Assembly (NCBI GenBank): GCA_033032865.1
Contig: JAWHQI010000201.1
Coordinates: 1,923,501 to 1,987,500 of the forward strand
DNA length: 64,000 nt
Direction: 5' to 3'
DNA from: Dactylorhiza incarnata
Taxonomy: Eukaryota; Streptophyta; Magnoliopsida; Asparagales; Orchidaceae
Part shown: positions 24,187-35,400 of the stretch, piece after piece
How the letters are laid out: each line of letters begins with the position of its first letter
Position numbering within the stretch: the first letter of the stretch is position 1
Position numbers and translations under genes: made by a program
The notes under the pieces: generated by a model
Told to the model about the DNA's origin: nothing
The model's input: only the letters and a program-made list of their open reading frames with translations
The model's database searches: none

Positions 24187-25315
24187 TGTTGGATCTTACG
24201 GCGCCCTTAGAGGGGGGGGAGTGAATAAGGGAATAAAAATCTTTTTATAATTTTATGGATAATTACTAAGTTGTTTTTGATTAATAGGAAATTAGATGAC
24301 AATTTAGTAATAACAATTTTGCAATAATGAAATTTTACGCCAATTGAGAGAAATCAAGTAAGCACAAATAGAGACATGATTGTATTTATATAAAAATGGT
24401 GTTTACATAAATTTGATTTCTATATCGCTAGAAATCGGAGGCGTACAAATGAAAATAATTTTTCCTTTTCTATACCGACTCGTATCCCCACGAACCGGTT
24501 GGCTTTAGCCTATCCTTCCCCGGATAAGGCCTCAAGCCGCTCTAGCCAATCCTTCCCCGGATATGGCCTCGAGCCCCCCTAGATCTAATCACCTAGAACT
24601 AGTCGCCAACACAAGGCAAATTTCCCCCTAAGTCCTACCCAGACCTAGTCGCCAACACAAGGCGAATTAACAAAACGGTTACAAAGAAAGTATGGAATGG
24701 AAATAATGAAAAACAATAATAAAACTCCCTATATGAGATCTCTAGAGTCGAGGATGAAGGATCGCTGTAGCATAAGCGGGGTAGAAGCGATCGTCCTTCG
24801 GATGTAGCGTGACGTAGTCCTCCTCCAGAATTCTCCTTAAGCTTTTTGCGGGAGATCCATCTTCGGCAGCATAACAGCACTGGAATTGTGGCGCAAGCAA
24901 CCTCTTTGGGATGGATTATCAAAATGATGGAAGTTGGCTTCAATTTATAGACCTTGGAGCTAGCGCCTGCGGTAGCTGATAGCGTCTGCGGTAGCATTCG
25001 TGGAGAGTGGTTGCAGAACCGTCGGCGGTGTGGCGCTGTGCACGAACTTGAGACAGCGCCTGTGGTATCGCTAGCGCTGGCGGTAGCGTTAACCGCTGAG
25101 ATGAAACCGCTGAGACGATCTTGAGCTAGCGCCTGGCGTTAGTGCTAGCGCTGGCGGTAGCGATGCTCCTTTCAAATGATTGTTCCAAGCTGGTTTATAC
25201 CTGTGGAGTATTGCACCTATAGTTCCTGCACACTATAAACACACTACACGCAATATCAAATACAATATGGGATTTGTTATTCTCAAACAAAGGGATGTGA
25301 CACACATGTCCAACA
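24187..25315 (-). repeat. E3 3' LTR
   Basis: 1129 bp, bounded on the plus strand by TGTTGGATCTTACGGCGCCC and ATGTCCAACA. Same blocks as the E1 LTRs but with a shorter GCTGGCGGTAGC array and a different segment near 24255-24340. Confidence 0.92.
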
Positions 25316-25329
25316 ATCTCCCCCTTTTG
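25316..25329 (-). other. E3 polypurine tract
   Basis: Minus strand CAAAAGGGGGAGAT adjacent to the 3' LTR. Additional G-rich tracts lie at about 25439, 25457, 25485 and 25559. Confidence 0.92.
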
Positions 25330-26784
25330 ATAATAACAAATCCTCTAAGCAAGAAATCAATAATAGTGTTTATAGATAAGATTAGCAAGATAAAAGTGCA
25401 ACTATAGTATATGATAAGCATGATGAATTTGTGCATACTCCCCCTATCTTAAAGCTCCCCCTACATAAATGCAATTTATGTGTTACTCCCCCTAAATGAT
25501 AGATTTCATGAATTAGTCTCCTATATAGATTTCTCCTATATAGATTTCTTCAATTAATCTCCCCCTTTTGGTATTATCAAAAGAAGGTGGGGTGAGGGTA
25601 GTAAGGAGGCATTAATATATCATGATCGAGCTTTTCGAAATATAAATAAAGATAAAGAGTTTAAGCATAGCATATATAAGAGATTTCAAATATAAAGATA
25701 AGAGTTGTAAGCAAGCGAAAGATTATAATAAACATCTTTTTGTAAGCATGAAAAGCATAAGTAGATATATGAGTTTTAGTTCAAAATTGAAAGATGTTTT
25801 AACCTTTTTGAAATCTCAAAGTTTTTCATAAAAAAATACCAAGCATGAAATGAGCATATCAAAGAGAGATTATACTACAATGTTACTTAATTCTAAGTTC
25901 AAGAAATACCAAAACATAGTAGAGATCATGCTAGGTTTATCTAGTGCATTTTTATATAAAGAGTAGTATAAATAAAGCATTAGAATCCAATACTCATGAG
26001 AAGAAGTGTTATGATAGATAATGATGTGCACATAAGTGTATTTTGAGCAATGTTAACAATGGATTTAAATCATCAAAATACAAGACATATGTATAGTAAA
26101 GTGCACAATAAAACACAAGTAAATTACTTTCACACACTTTTAATGCACATAATTTTTTTTAACAAAGTGGTGTAATAACTAAGGTTTGCACAAGACACTT
26201 AACTATTCTTTCCAAGGTGCTCAACCTCACAATGCTTATGAAGACTTATCAGGAGGTTCAAGTATTGCTTGGTGGAGTTATATTTGTCTACATATATAAT
26301 TTTTTGTTCATATTTGTGAGACAACATTCTCCGAATACACTTGTTTTGCAAACCAAAATTTTTAACTTAACCACTTTTCTAAATTTCATAAGTGCAATTC
26401 AAATGTAGTGTAGGCAATAAACTTATGCAAGTTTTAATTCATTGTACAAATACAATACACAAGCAAGCATTTTTAGATTTAGACACACATGTTGATTACC
26501 AAAATAAGTGAGTGAAATGTATCATTATCAATCATAAAACATTTACTCATACTTAGAGGCATGCTAAGCTTGGTTCTACACATTTTTCAATACAATTGAT
26601 GCACTTTAAATAGATATATCAAAGCATGATAAGCAAAAACAATGTTCATAGTAATTTGAAGGAATAAGTTCTAACATTGTAAATAATTCTAAATAGAATT
26701 CATACATGCTTGATATTAGCAATAAATATCATACAGTTTTTTTTTGTTTTATCATTTTTAAATCAATTATAAAATAGAAAATCA

Positions 26785-27015
26785 CAAAAACATATTTTTG
26801 TCATTTTTAAATTTTGAATTTTTGTAGTTGATTTTTCATAATATGAATAAAACACAAATATCAAAAAAAACATATTTTTTGTATTTTTGAATTTTGAATT
26901 TTTGTAGTTGATTTTTCATAATATGAATAAAACAGAAAACCATAAAACATATTTTTGTATTTTTGAATTTTGAACTTTTATAGTTGATTTTTCATAATTC
27001 AAATAAAACAAAAAT
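26785..27015 (-). repeat. AT-rich tandem repeat, about three units (E3)
   Basis: Counterpart of 3285-3500, with unit core GTAGTTGATTTTTCATAAT. Confidence 0.75.
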
Positions 27016-27440
27016 AAAATAGACAGAAAAACAAAAATGAATTTGCACAAATTAACTAACATATTTTTGTTGATTTTTAGAATTTTTAAAAAACAGAAAA
27101 ATCAAACACTCACGCTAGCGCCGGCGCTAGTGATAGTGCGGCAAACAGTACGTGATTTTTTGAGAATTTAAATTTTTTATTATTGATATTGATTAAGTGT
27201 CCTTAAAGTAGTTCCATGCTGAAATTTCAGAATTTTTGGAGATCTCTAGGTGGATCAAATTTGCATGAAACTTTGGCTTTTCAAATTCTTGTGTTTTACA
27301 AAACCATTTAAACATGAAGATATAAACTATGAAGACACAAGAGGACATTTTTTATTAAATAACCCAAAATATGCATGATTTAAGTAATAAGTGAATAAAA
27401 TGATCATGCAAAGAGTAATATAAGTATGTCCTAAGATTAA

Positions 27441-27694
27441 AGACTACCCCCGACTAAATGTCTACACCCTAGACCCATACTAAGTGACGGATGGGAATGA
27501 GGAGTTGCACGCATGCCGTAGGTTGGGGTGTTAGTCTCATATGCACACACTAGAGAACACTCAACCTAGCACTCTTTCCCCCAGTGCCTCGTAAGGCCCC
27601 ACTGGAACCCTCCCCGGTTAAGGACAAGACATGACTTAGAGGTTAGGTCTCTAATGCATACAACCCTACGCCCCCGCTATTGTGAGATATGAAG
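27441..27694 (-). other. Conserved GC-rich island (E3)
   Basis: Counterpart of the E1 island with only scattered differences, in contrast to the more variable AT-rich flanks. Confidence 0.7.
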
Positions 27695-27831
27695 TCATAG
27701 GTGAATTAATCTTTTGGACAACCTATGCTTTTAAATCTATGGGTTGATTTTCAAACTATGGGTTTTGTTTAATGTGATGAGTTATAAAGCCGCATAGTTT
27801 TTCTACTTTTATGGGATGACGATATGTGATA

Positions 27832-28753
27832 ACTAGCATAATTACTAATATTCAATAAGTAACAATGCTAGTATAATGAGTTTTGGGTTTAATGTCATGT
27901 CATAAGATTTATATTGAAATTGCATGTATTCCAAAATAGAATTCAAATTATAGATCTAGAATAGAGTGATGATTAAGTTTGATGTATATCTTCATTACAA
28001 AGTTGATTCTAGAGTCTACAAATTTGAGAGATACACGCAATCAATAGCAAAGCATATCAATACACCAAATAATGGAAAGAAAACATTATTCAAAATTTTT
28101 ATCATTAGATTCATAATTCTTATTATTGATTTGAGATATTTCTTGATAGAACATGAATTATGATTTATGATTATAGAGAATTTTGCATAGAATATATGCT
28201 AGATCATCATGATGTATGTAAATTCTAATTCTTTTAGACTTATGACAATATGATTTGGAGATTTTCTTTTGAATGAGCATGTTTGAATTGTAAGTCTAGA
28301 AAATGATGATCATGTAATCATATCAAAGACAAAGATCACATATAGAATATTTTGAAATTATTTAATAAAATTGCATTCAATAATTAAATTTATTGATCTT
28401 TGGTTTTGCATGATAATATATGATTCATGAAACAATATTCACAAATATTCTAATGATTAATCCATAAACTATGTGGTTGTTGGAATTTTAGTATTCTATA
28501 TAATTTCAAATCACATAGTTATCATGATATTTTAATAACATTGTAAATGTTATACCTAGCATAAATATATAAGCATAGACCAAGAAGTAATGCTAGGATG
28601 ATGAGTTTGAATGCAATGTTATTATATAGGATTAATGGAGATTATGTTGCATGTAATATGAGAAGTTTTCAAATTAATTTTCTTTAGACCTAGAATGAAA
28701 TGATTAATCTTTTAATTTGATCTTAATGATGCAAGATGATTCTAAGGTCTAAA
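27832..28753 (-). repeat. Series of long-loop inverted repeats (E3)
   Basis: Five pairs: ACTAGCAT/ATGCTAGT (27832-27839, 27865-27872), TCTAGAAT/ATTCTAGA (27955-27962, 28006-28013), TTTAGACTTA/TAAGTCTAGA with one mismatch (28233-28242, 28291-28300), AACTATGTG/CACATAGTT (28467-28475, 28512-28520), and TTTAGACCTAGAAT/ATTCTAAGGTCTAAA with a one-base bulge (28683-28696, 28739-28753). The block holding the fifth pair resembles the first two pairs together, so the region looks built from diverged duplicated units. Confidence 0.75.
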
Positions 28754-29578
28754 TTACATGCAAACATTGGTGACACACATCACACACATAATATCTAAAT
28801 TAATATATGAAATAATTATACTAAGGATAGCATGTGATGAAAAATCCATAAACACAGAAATTTCCAATTCAAGCAAACTAAGATAGTTTTTAAAATGGAG
28901 TTGAAATTGGGCAAGTTGACAGCACCAAAAGAACTCATGTGAGCAAGCCTAGTTTGCCGTTGGATGGAGATTTTTGTGCTCTTTCCGAAAATATATTAAA
29001 CGCAAAAATCGGACGTGCGGATCAAAAGATATGGCTTTTGAAGTTTTGATCTAAAACTCGCATTTTTGAAAAATTAAACACGCATTTTGTGAATGTTTGT
29101 TTTCGATTTTATTTGATAATATTTTTCATTATAAGGGCTATCAAATGCAACAAATAGAAAAATAATTAAAATGTTGCGCATTTTAATTTTTAGCTTAAGC
29201 CCTTTAATAAACCATTTAAATCCATATTTTTTTTAAATAATTTCATTAGTCTTGAAAATAATTTTATATTCAAATGATAATGTTAATTCAAGACATTGAT
29301 GGGCAAAGGATTTACAAGGATATATTTAAACAATTTAAGATAAGAGATAGATCACTTTGAAAAATATATGACTTAATGTTCAATTTTAATTCAAATTTGA
29401 TTTGATAAACATTAGGCTTAATATATAAAAGTCATATTTCATGATATATAAAGTGATCATAGCATGTTTGTTTAAAAAATATAAAATAAACAAAAGAAAA
29501 GAGACAATAAGCATATCATGAAGTAGAGTATTGATATTTCATTTTTAACTGTTTCTACTTCATGCAAATGAATGGATA

Positions 29579-31108
29579 CTAATTAATAAGAGATTTAGGT
29601 ATCCAAAGGGGACCAAGTGGGATGGTTCCTTTGGGTACCCAAATACATCGTGTAGGCTTTTGGAGAGATAGTGATGAATGGGCCTTTACAAGTGGAGTTA
29701 GTGTTTCGTTTTTAATTTTGGGCCTCCATTCATACTTTGGTTGTTTGTCTTTTAAATTCATGTTATGATTATGTGACATCTTTATATGATTATATTTGTT
29801 TGAAAAATAATTCATTTGTGATTTATGTTTGCTCAAGTTATTTTTCAAAATAGATTGATGTTGATAATCATAATGAATTTTATTACATGGATTCTTTGAA
29901 AATTTATAAGAGTGATCGTCTTTCTTAAGAAGTGATTGTTGAAAGTGTGGGTTACAAAATGTTGTAAATAATTGATTTTTATTTTGATAATTTTCATTTC
30001 CACTCTTTCTTATAGACATACTCTTATAATATGAAGGATAATATTTTATAGTTTGATTTACATGAAAAGGAGTTTTTAAATTTGAGTCATGATTGAAAAT
30101 ATATTGAGATTTATAATAATGACTCTTAAGAATTTTGTGAGAGTCATAATTCTTTTTGAAACTAAACTCCTTTTGAGTTGATATATGAAAATGATCCTTT
30201 TTAGAAATGATTTTGTAAGTTAATTTATCCTTGTTATTCAAAATCTTATGATGAAATTCATTACATGACATTTGACATTTTTCAACAAAAGATTTTAATT
30301 GTATTAACTTACAAGATAAAACATCATTTTCAATTAACAATTTTTCATTATGCCTTTTAGAAATTAAGAGCCCTTTTTCAATTTCCTTGAATTTTTCTTT
30401 TAATAAATTGCAATTAAGACAAGGAATAGGAATTTTAACTAAAGAGCGTGAAAGAGAATTTATCACATCAATATTTGATTCTACATTATCGTTTGCTTTT
30501 AAAGATTTATTTTCTAAACGTAATTTGGAATTAGCAATTTTTAACTTTAAAATTTTACGTTTAGCAATTTTAAGCATACGAGAAGTAGAAATAAAATTTG
30601 TTACAAAAAGAGAAGATTTAGATTTTCTTACCTTGCTATAGTTTTCGTCTTCTCTTTTGCATGATGTGTTGCCAACAAATGAGTCCAACATTGTGACGTT
30701 GTATTTTTCTTCCTCCAAGCATGAGTCCTCATCGATTTCTTCTCTTGGATCCATAAGAAATTCCTCTTGTTCATCATTTGTGGAAGGAAGACTATAAGTA
30801 TTCTGAAGAAATTTCCAAACTTCATAAGCAGTAGGAAATGTATAAATAAGTTTGAAAATATTTTGATCTAATGCACAATATAGACTATTCATTGATTTGG
30901 CATTTAAAAACATTTCATTTTTATTAAGAATACTTGGGGGCATTTTAATAGTAATATTCCATACTTCAATATCCAAAGATTTAAGAAATTTTTCCATAAG
31001 AAATTTCCACCCATTATAATTTTTGCCTTCAAATAAAGGTGGTGCTAAAGATTTTTCATTTATAAGAAAATTTCCCCTACTAGTAGAAGCGAGATCATGA
31101 GACGCCAT
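29579..31108 (-). CDS. E3 Gag, intact, 509 codons
   Basis: Structural protein of the gag-only family, expected to assemble the particle that packages element RNA. The ATG at 31108 lies a short way after the primer site and starts MASHDLASTSRGNF. Residues about 10-120 form the W-rich N-terminal core typical of plant Copia Gag (NYNGWKFLMEKFL, EVWNITIKMPP, AYEVWKFLQNTYS). Residues about 165-280 are Leu/Lys/Glu-rich and likely coiled coil. The remainder is basic and rich in Asn, His, Tyr and Lys. It ends shortly after WVPKG and WIPKS, resembling the WVPK spacer that precedes protease in autonomous relatives. There is no CX2CX4HX4C knuckle; the only close cysteine pair is CLNC near residue 233. 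It stands alone, with no protease or polymerase after it. Confidence 0.88.
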   Translation of the reverse strand: MASHDLASTSRGNFLINEKSLAPPLFEGKNYNGWKFLMEKFLKSLDIEVWNITIKMPPSILNKNEMFLNAKSMNSLYCALDQNIFKLIYTFPTAYEVWKFLQNTYSLPSTNDEQEEFLMDPREEIDEDSCLEEEKYNVTMLDSFVGNTSCKREDENYSKVRKSKSSLFVTNFISTSRMLKIAKRKILKLKIANSKLRLENKSLKANDNVESNIDVINSLSRSLVKIPIPCLNCNLLKEKFKEIEKGLLISKRHNEKLLIENDVLSCKLIQLKSFVEKCQMSCNEFHHKILNNKDKLTYKIISKKDHFHISTQKEFSFKKNYDSHKILKSHYYKSQYIFNHDSNLKTPFHVNQTIKYYPSYYKSMSIRKSGNENYQNKNQLFTTFCNPHFQQSLLKKDDHSYKFSKNPCNKIHYDYQHQSILKNNLSKHKSQMNYFSNKYNHIKMSHNHNMNLKDKQPKYEWRPKIKNETLTPLVKAHSSLSLQKPTRCIWVPKGTIPLGPLWIPKSLIN

Positions 31109-31143
31109 TATTCCTGGTTTTTAAACCGATTGGAATAACATGC

Positions 31144-31155
31144 GCTCTGATAACA
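31144..31155 (-). other. E3 primer-binding site, one change
   Basis: Minus strand TGTTATCAGAGC, the tRNA-iMet site with one substitution (GG to GT), two bases from the 5' LTR. Confidence 0.88.
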
Positions 31156-31157
31156 CT

Positions 31158-32300
31158 TGTTGGATCTTACGGCGCCCTTAGAGAGGGGTGAATAAGGGAA
31201 TAAAAATCTTTTTATAATTTTATGGATAATTACTAAGTTGTTTTTGATTAATAGGAAATTAGATGACAATTTAGTAATAACAATTTTGCAATAATGAAAT
31301 TTTACGCCAATTGAGAGAAATCAAGTAAACACAAATAGAGACATGATTGTATTTATATAAAAATGGTGTTTACATAAATTTGATTTCTATATCGCTAGAA
31401 ATCGAAGGCGTACAAATGAAAATAATTTTTCCTTTTCTATACTGACTCGTATCCCCACGAACCGGTTGGCTTTAGCCTATCCTTCCCCGGATAAGGCCTC
31501 AAGCCGCTCTAGCCAATCCTTCCCCGGATATGGCCTCGAGCCCCCCTAGATCTAATCACCTAGAACTAGTCGCCAACACAAGGCGAATTTCCCCCTAAGT
31601 CCTGCCCAGACCTAGTCGCCAACACAAGGCGAATTAACTAAACGATTACAAAGAAAGTATGGAATGGAAATAATGAAAAACAATAATAAAACTCCCTATA
31701 TGAGATCTCTGGAGTCGAGGATGAAGGATCGATGTAGCATAAGCGAGGTAGAAGCGATCGTCCTTCGGATGTAGCGTGACGTAGTCCTCCTCCAGAATTC
31801 TCCTTAAGCTTTTTGTTGGAGATCCATCTTTGGCAGCATAACAACACTGGAATTGTGGCACAAGCAACCTCTCTGGGATGGATTATCAAAATGATCAAAG
31901 TTGGCTTCATTTTATAGACCTTGGAGCTAGCGCCTGCGGTAGCTGATAGCGCCTGCGGTAGCGTTCGTGGGGAGCGGTTGCAGAACCGTCGACGGCGTGG
32001 CGTTGTGCACAAACTTGAGATAGCGCCTGCGGTATCGCTAGCGCTGGCGGTATCGTTAACTGCTGAGACGGAACCGCTGAGACGATCTTGAGCTAGCGCC
32101 TGGCGTTAGTGCTAGCACTGGCGGTAGCACTGGCATTAGCGGTAGCGCTGCTCCTTTCAAAAGATTGTTCAAAGCTGCTTTATACCTGTGGAGTATTGCA
32201 CCTATAGTTCATGCACACTATAAACACACTACAAGCAATATCAAATACAATATGGGATTTGTTATTCTCAAACAAAGGGATGTGACACACATGTCCAACA
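31158..32300 (-). repeat. E3 5' LTR
   Basis: 1143 bp, close to 24187-25315, ending on the right with ATGTCCAACA before the CCCCC duplication. Confidence 0.93.
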
Positions 32301-32305
32301 CCCCC

Positions 32306-32398
32306 CTCTAGGTTATTAAAGTAGACACCCCATAAACAATATATTGCACTCACAGTTAGAATAGGAATAATTTTTAAATCTCTATTCACCCCCCCCCC
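32306..32398 (+). repeat. Tails of L2 and L1 between E3 and the CACTA element
   Basis: 32306-32341 completes L2 (CTCTAGGTTATTAAAG...). 32342-32398 continues L1 from 22559 and ends in a C-tract after TCTATTCA, the second C-tract used as an insertion site. Confidence 0.65.
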
Positions 32399-32416
32399 CA
32401 CTACAACAAACTGCAC
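32399..32416 (+). repeat. CACTA left terminal inverted repeat
   Basis: CACTACAACAAACTGCAC. Similarity to the right end continues imperfectly (TAGTAAGGAC-like) for about 20 bp. Confidence 0.88.
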
Positions 32417-32800
32417 CTGTTGTAAGGACTGAAATATAACTGAAACACAGTTTGTTACTAATAGTTATATTTAGTAACAAATTTTTGTTGTTGTTACAAA
32501 TAAGTATTTTTTGTAACGAATATTTTAAATTTTGTTACAATAATAATTAATTCGTTACTATAACTGTAAGTATTTGTAACAACACTAATATTACGTTACA
32601 AATAGAAAAATTTTCTCACAATAAGTATCAATTGTAACCACATCATGAAAGTTTTTTGTGACAAAAACATTGTCCTTACTAATAGTAATATTTTATTATT
32701 AAAGTTTTGTTACAAAAAATATATCATATTTTATTTTCAATTTTTGTACAATTTTATTATCGAAGTTTTGAATTATAAATTTTTTTTTTTAAATTTAAAA
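32417..32800. repeat. CACTA left subterminal repeats
   Basis: Many copies of GTTAC, GTAACAA, GTAACGAA and TTCGTTAC in both orientations within an AT-rich background. Confidence 0.78.
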
Positions 32801-32816
32801 ATAATTTGTATGCGCG

Positions 32817-32945
32817 CGATAGTACCCCGCCTCGATAGTGCTCTAACGCGACGACAGTACTCCTACAGCTCGCAAACATCTGTGCGCGGCTGTCGCAAAT
32901 ATGTGGTACTATTGCGACATGTATTTTTACGCGTACAGGGTTTTT
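32817..32945. repeat. Internal diverged repeat, copy 1
   Basis: GC-rich segment with TAGTACCCCGCCTCGATAGT, CGCGAC and GTGGTACTA. It matches 35231-35345 with many substitutions; a short inverted piece lies at about 35365-35405. Confidence 0.72.
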
Positions 32946-33178
32946 TATATATCTTTAACTTTTTATAAAAGTTTTTCTGTCTCTCTCCCATGCAGCTCTA
33001 TCTTTCTCTCACATGAATGAATGAAATATACAGATGAAAATTTCCCTCCATAAAATTTTGAACAAAACAAAACTAAAAATTAAAAATATATTAAATGTAA
33101 AAATGAATGCAAATTAATATGACATTAATTTTTTAATATAATTTTGGAATTAAAATAAAATCACGCACGAACCCGCGT

Positions 33179-33288
33179 GCACGCAAATACACTCTCGCGC
33201 GCACGCAAATGCACTCTCACGTGCACGCAAATGCACTCTCGCACGCACGCAAATGCACTCTCGCGCGCACACAAATGCACTCTCGTGC
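33179..33288. repeat. 22-bp x5 minisatellite
   Basis: Five contiguous 22-bp units based on GCACGCAAATGCACTCTCGC plus GC, differing mainly in the last four bases. Confidence 0.95.
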
Positions 33289-33894
33289 GTGTAGTTTTCC
33301 TTTTTTTGCTTGAGAGCTAGTGCGTATTGCATGTGTCGGGGCTCAAACACAGACACATGCACACACACAGACACGGACAACCAAACACACAAACATCCAT
33401 TTGCGAGCTGTAGCAATGCCTTTCACGTACGGCCGCCGCCGTTGTCTCCCCTCTCTTCGACGGTCGCCGCCGCCGTCATCTCTCTCTTCCACGGCCGCCG
33501 CCATCGTCGTTACAATAAATATATTAAATTTTAAAATGAATGAAAAGTTGTTACTATTTTTTTAATATAAATTCATAATAAAAATAAAGATCATATATAA
33601 TAACTTTAAATTTGTTAATGATTTCTTATCTATTTAGACATAAAATATAATAGTCAAATCGCTAAGGGTATGTTCGGCGCGTGGGCATGTATTTGATTTA
33701 TGTGTAATATATTAGTATTGAGGATTAGTAATTCAATTTGGGAATTAAACGCAATTGAATAGACACGAATACAGGCATTGAGGCCGAAGCCCATGACTTT
33801 GACCTAAAAAAATGATATCGCCAATTTTTACCTTCCTCGTTGGTTTTTCGTAGAATCGAGCATTTTCGGCCGCATGCGTAATATTTGTCGATCG

Positions 33895-34245
33895 GACGGG
33901 TCTTTTTGTGCGTGCGTTTTTTTTTTTGCCTGAGAGCGCGTTTTCCGTTGGGGCACATTTTTCTTGGAAGCACATTTGTAGCCCATGACACGTGTTTTTT
34001 CGCACCGGCACGTGTTTTCGCTCGGGCACGCATTTTTGGCCCCAGAGCATATTTTTTTGCACGAGCACGTGTTTTTCACTTGTGCGCGCAGGGCACGGGC
34101 GCTTCCTATGCATTGTTAGTTGATCGAGCGTCTGAGAGCGGGAGAGTACAATTTTGGCGGAGGTACCGTCATTGTCGGGATACTCTCGCAGCGGAGAGCA
34201 TCGAGCATGGGCATAGTACGGAGAGCATCGAGCATGGGCATAAAA
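33895..34245. repeat. Degenerate GC-rich repeats
   Basis: Irregular repeats of GGGCACG or GCACGTG followed by a T-run (33945-34085), then two exact copies of GGAGAGCATCGAGCATGGGC spaced 27 bp apart (34193-34242). No gene is recognised; overlapping open frames here are products of the repeats. Confidence 0.65.
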
Positions 34246-35164
34246 ATTTATTGAATATTAATATTAATTTAATTTAATATAATAGTAATTAATATTAAAT
34301 TCAATTCAATTATATATATAACTGTTTATATATATATATATAATAAATTATAATAATAATTTTAGTTATATATAGCCGTGTATAAAATTTTATATAATTT
34401 TTTATAAAACAGGTTTATAAAACGTTTTTATAAAAATTTATATAAAGTTTTTATAAAAAATTTATATAAATTTTTTATGTAAAACGTTTTATATAAAGTT
34501 TCTTTATACAAAGTTCTTATAACACTTTATAAAAATGTTTATATAAATTTTTTATAAAACTTTAAAAATATTTTTATAAAAGTTTTTTTGTCTCTTCCTT
34601 TCTATAGAGGGATATTTCATTCCATAGAATTTTGTAAGAAATAAATCTAAAAATTAAAAATATAGTAAATTTAAAAAAGAATGCAAATATGACATTAGTT
34701 TTTGCCCGAGCACATGTTTTATTCCCAGTCGCGCGTTTCTCACTAGCATGCATTTTTGACCGGTATGCGCGAGATGACTATTAAATATCGTAACATGAAA
34801 ATATCTAATGTAACTTTTAATTTTTACAACGACGTTTTTTTTTTGTAGCGTAGTTTAAGAAAATTAAATAAGACTAAAGATTTTAACTTTTATAGCTTTT
34901 TTGGGAGAAATGCACATTTTTCTTACGGGCGCGCGAGAGATGACCCCCGTGTACTGTTGCAAACAAATTAAATCTAAAAACATATAAATTTAAAGTATGT
35001 AAACACATGTCATATCAATTGCTAGAAGATACGTATTTTAATGAAAATAGATGTAATGAAAACAATAAATACATGATATATCGATTGATAAATAAAACAC
35101 GTTGTTTAATAAGAATTACTTTTTAAATAAGATTATGTACTTTTTAAATAAGAATTAACTCTGC
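34246..35164. other. AT-rich CACTA interior, no gene seen
   Basis: Long runs of TTTATATAAA and TTTTTATAAA type up to about 34600, then unremarkable AT-rich sequence with a few CpG patches. Confidence 0.6.
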
Positions 35165-35230
35165 TCATTTTCGCGCTCTTGGATGTTCGATCAACTGACA
35201 GTGCACAGGAAGCTCATGTTCCCCGCATGA

Positions 35231-35345
35231 TAGTACCCCAGCCTCGACAGTGCCACAACGCGACAACACTACTACAACTCGCAAACCCTCACGCGCAACT
35301 GTCGGAGACTTGTGGTAGTACAACGACATGAGTATTTTCGCGCAC
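35231..35345. repeat. Internal diverged repeat, copy 2
   Basis: Matches 32817-32945 in the same orientation, including TAGTACCCC and CTCGACAGTG, CAACGCGACAAC and TGTGGTAGTA. Confidence 0.72.
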
Positions 35346-35400
35346 GGGGGTTTGCAAGCTGCATGAGTGTTGTCGCGATGGGGCACTATCGAGACGGGGG

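Larger units (their letters stand above)
25330..29578 (-). other. E3 non-coding internal region
   Basis: About 4.2 kb, AT-rich, with no coding sequence supported. It aligns by eye with 1824-5900 of E1. It keeps the inverted repeats, the GC island (27441-27694) and the AT-rich tandem repeat (26785-27015), and has about 170 bp (28580-28753) that E1 lacks. Confidence 0.87.
24187..32300 (-). mobile_element. E3: gag-only LTR retrotransposon, complete, with intact gag
   Basis: 8.1-kb minus-strand element of the E1 family, flanked by CCCCC on both sides (24182-24186, 32301-32305) inside the C-tract of L2. Order on the minus strand: 5' LTR (31158-32300), primer site, open gag of 509 codons, non-coding tail, purine tract, 3' LTR (24187-25315). 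It is the best-preserved copy in the window. No pol domains are present, so mobility would require enzymes from another element. Confidence 0.95.

Noticed and set aside
33661..33780. Start of a small inverted-repeat element (GGGTATGTTCGG-like end)
   Set aside because: I could not find a matching inverted end or target duplication.
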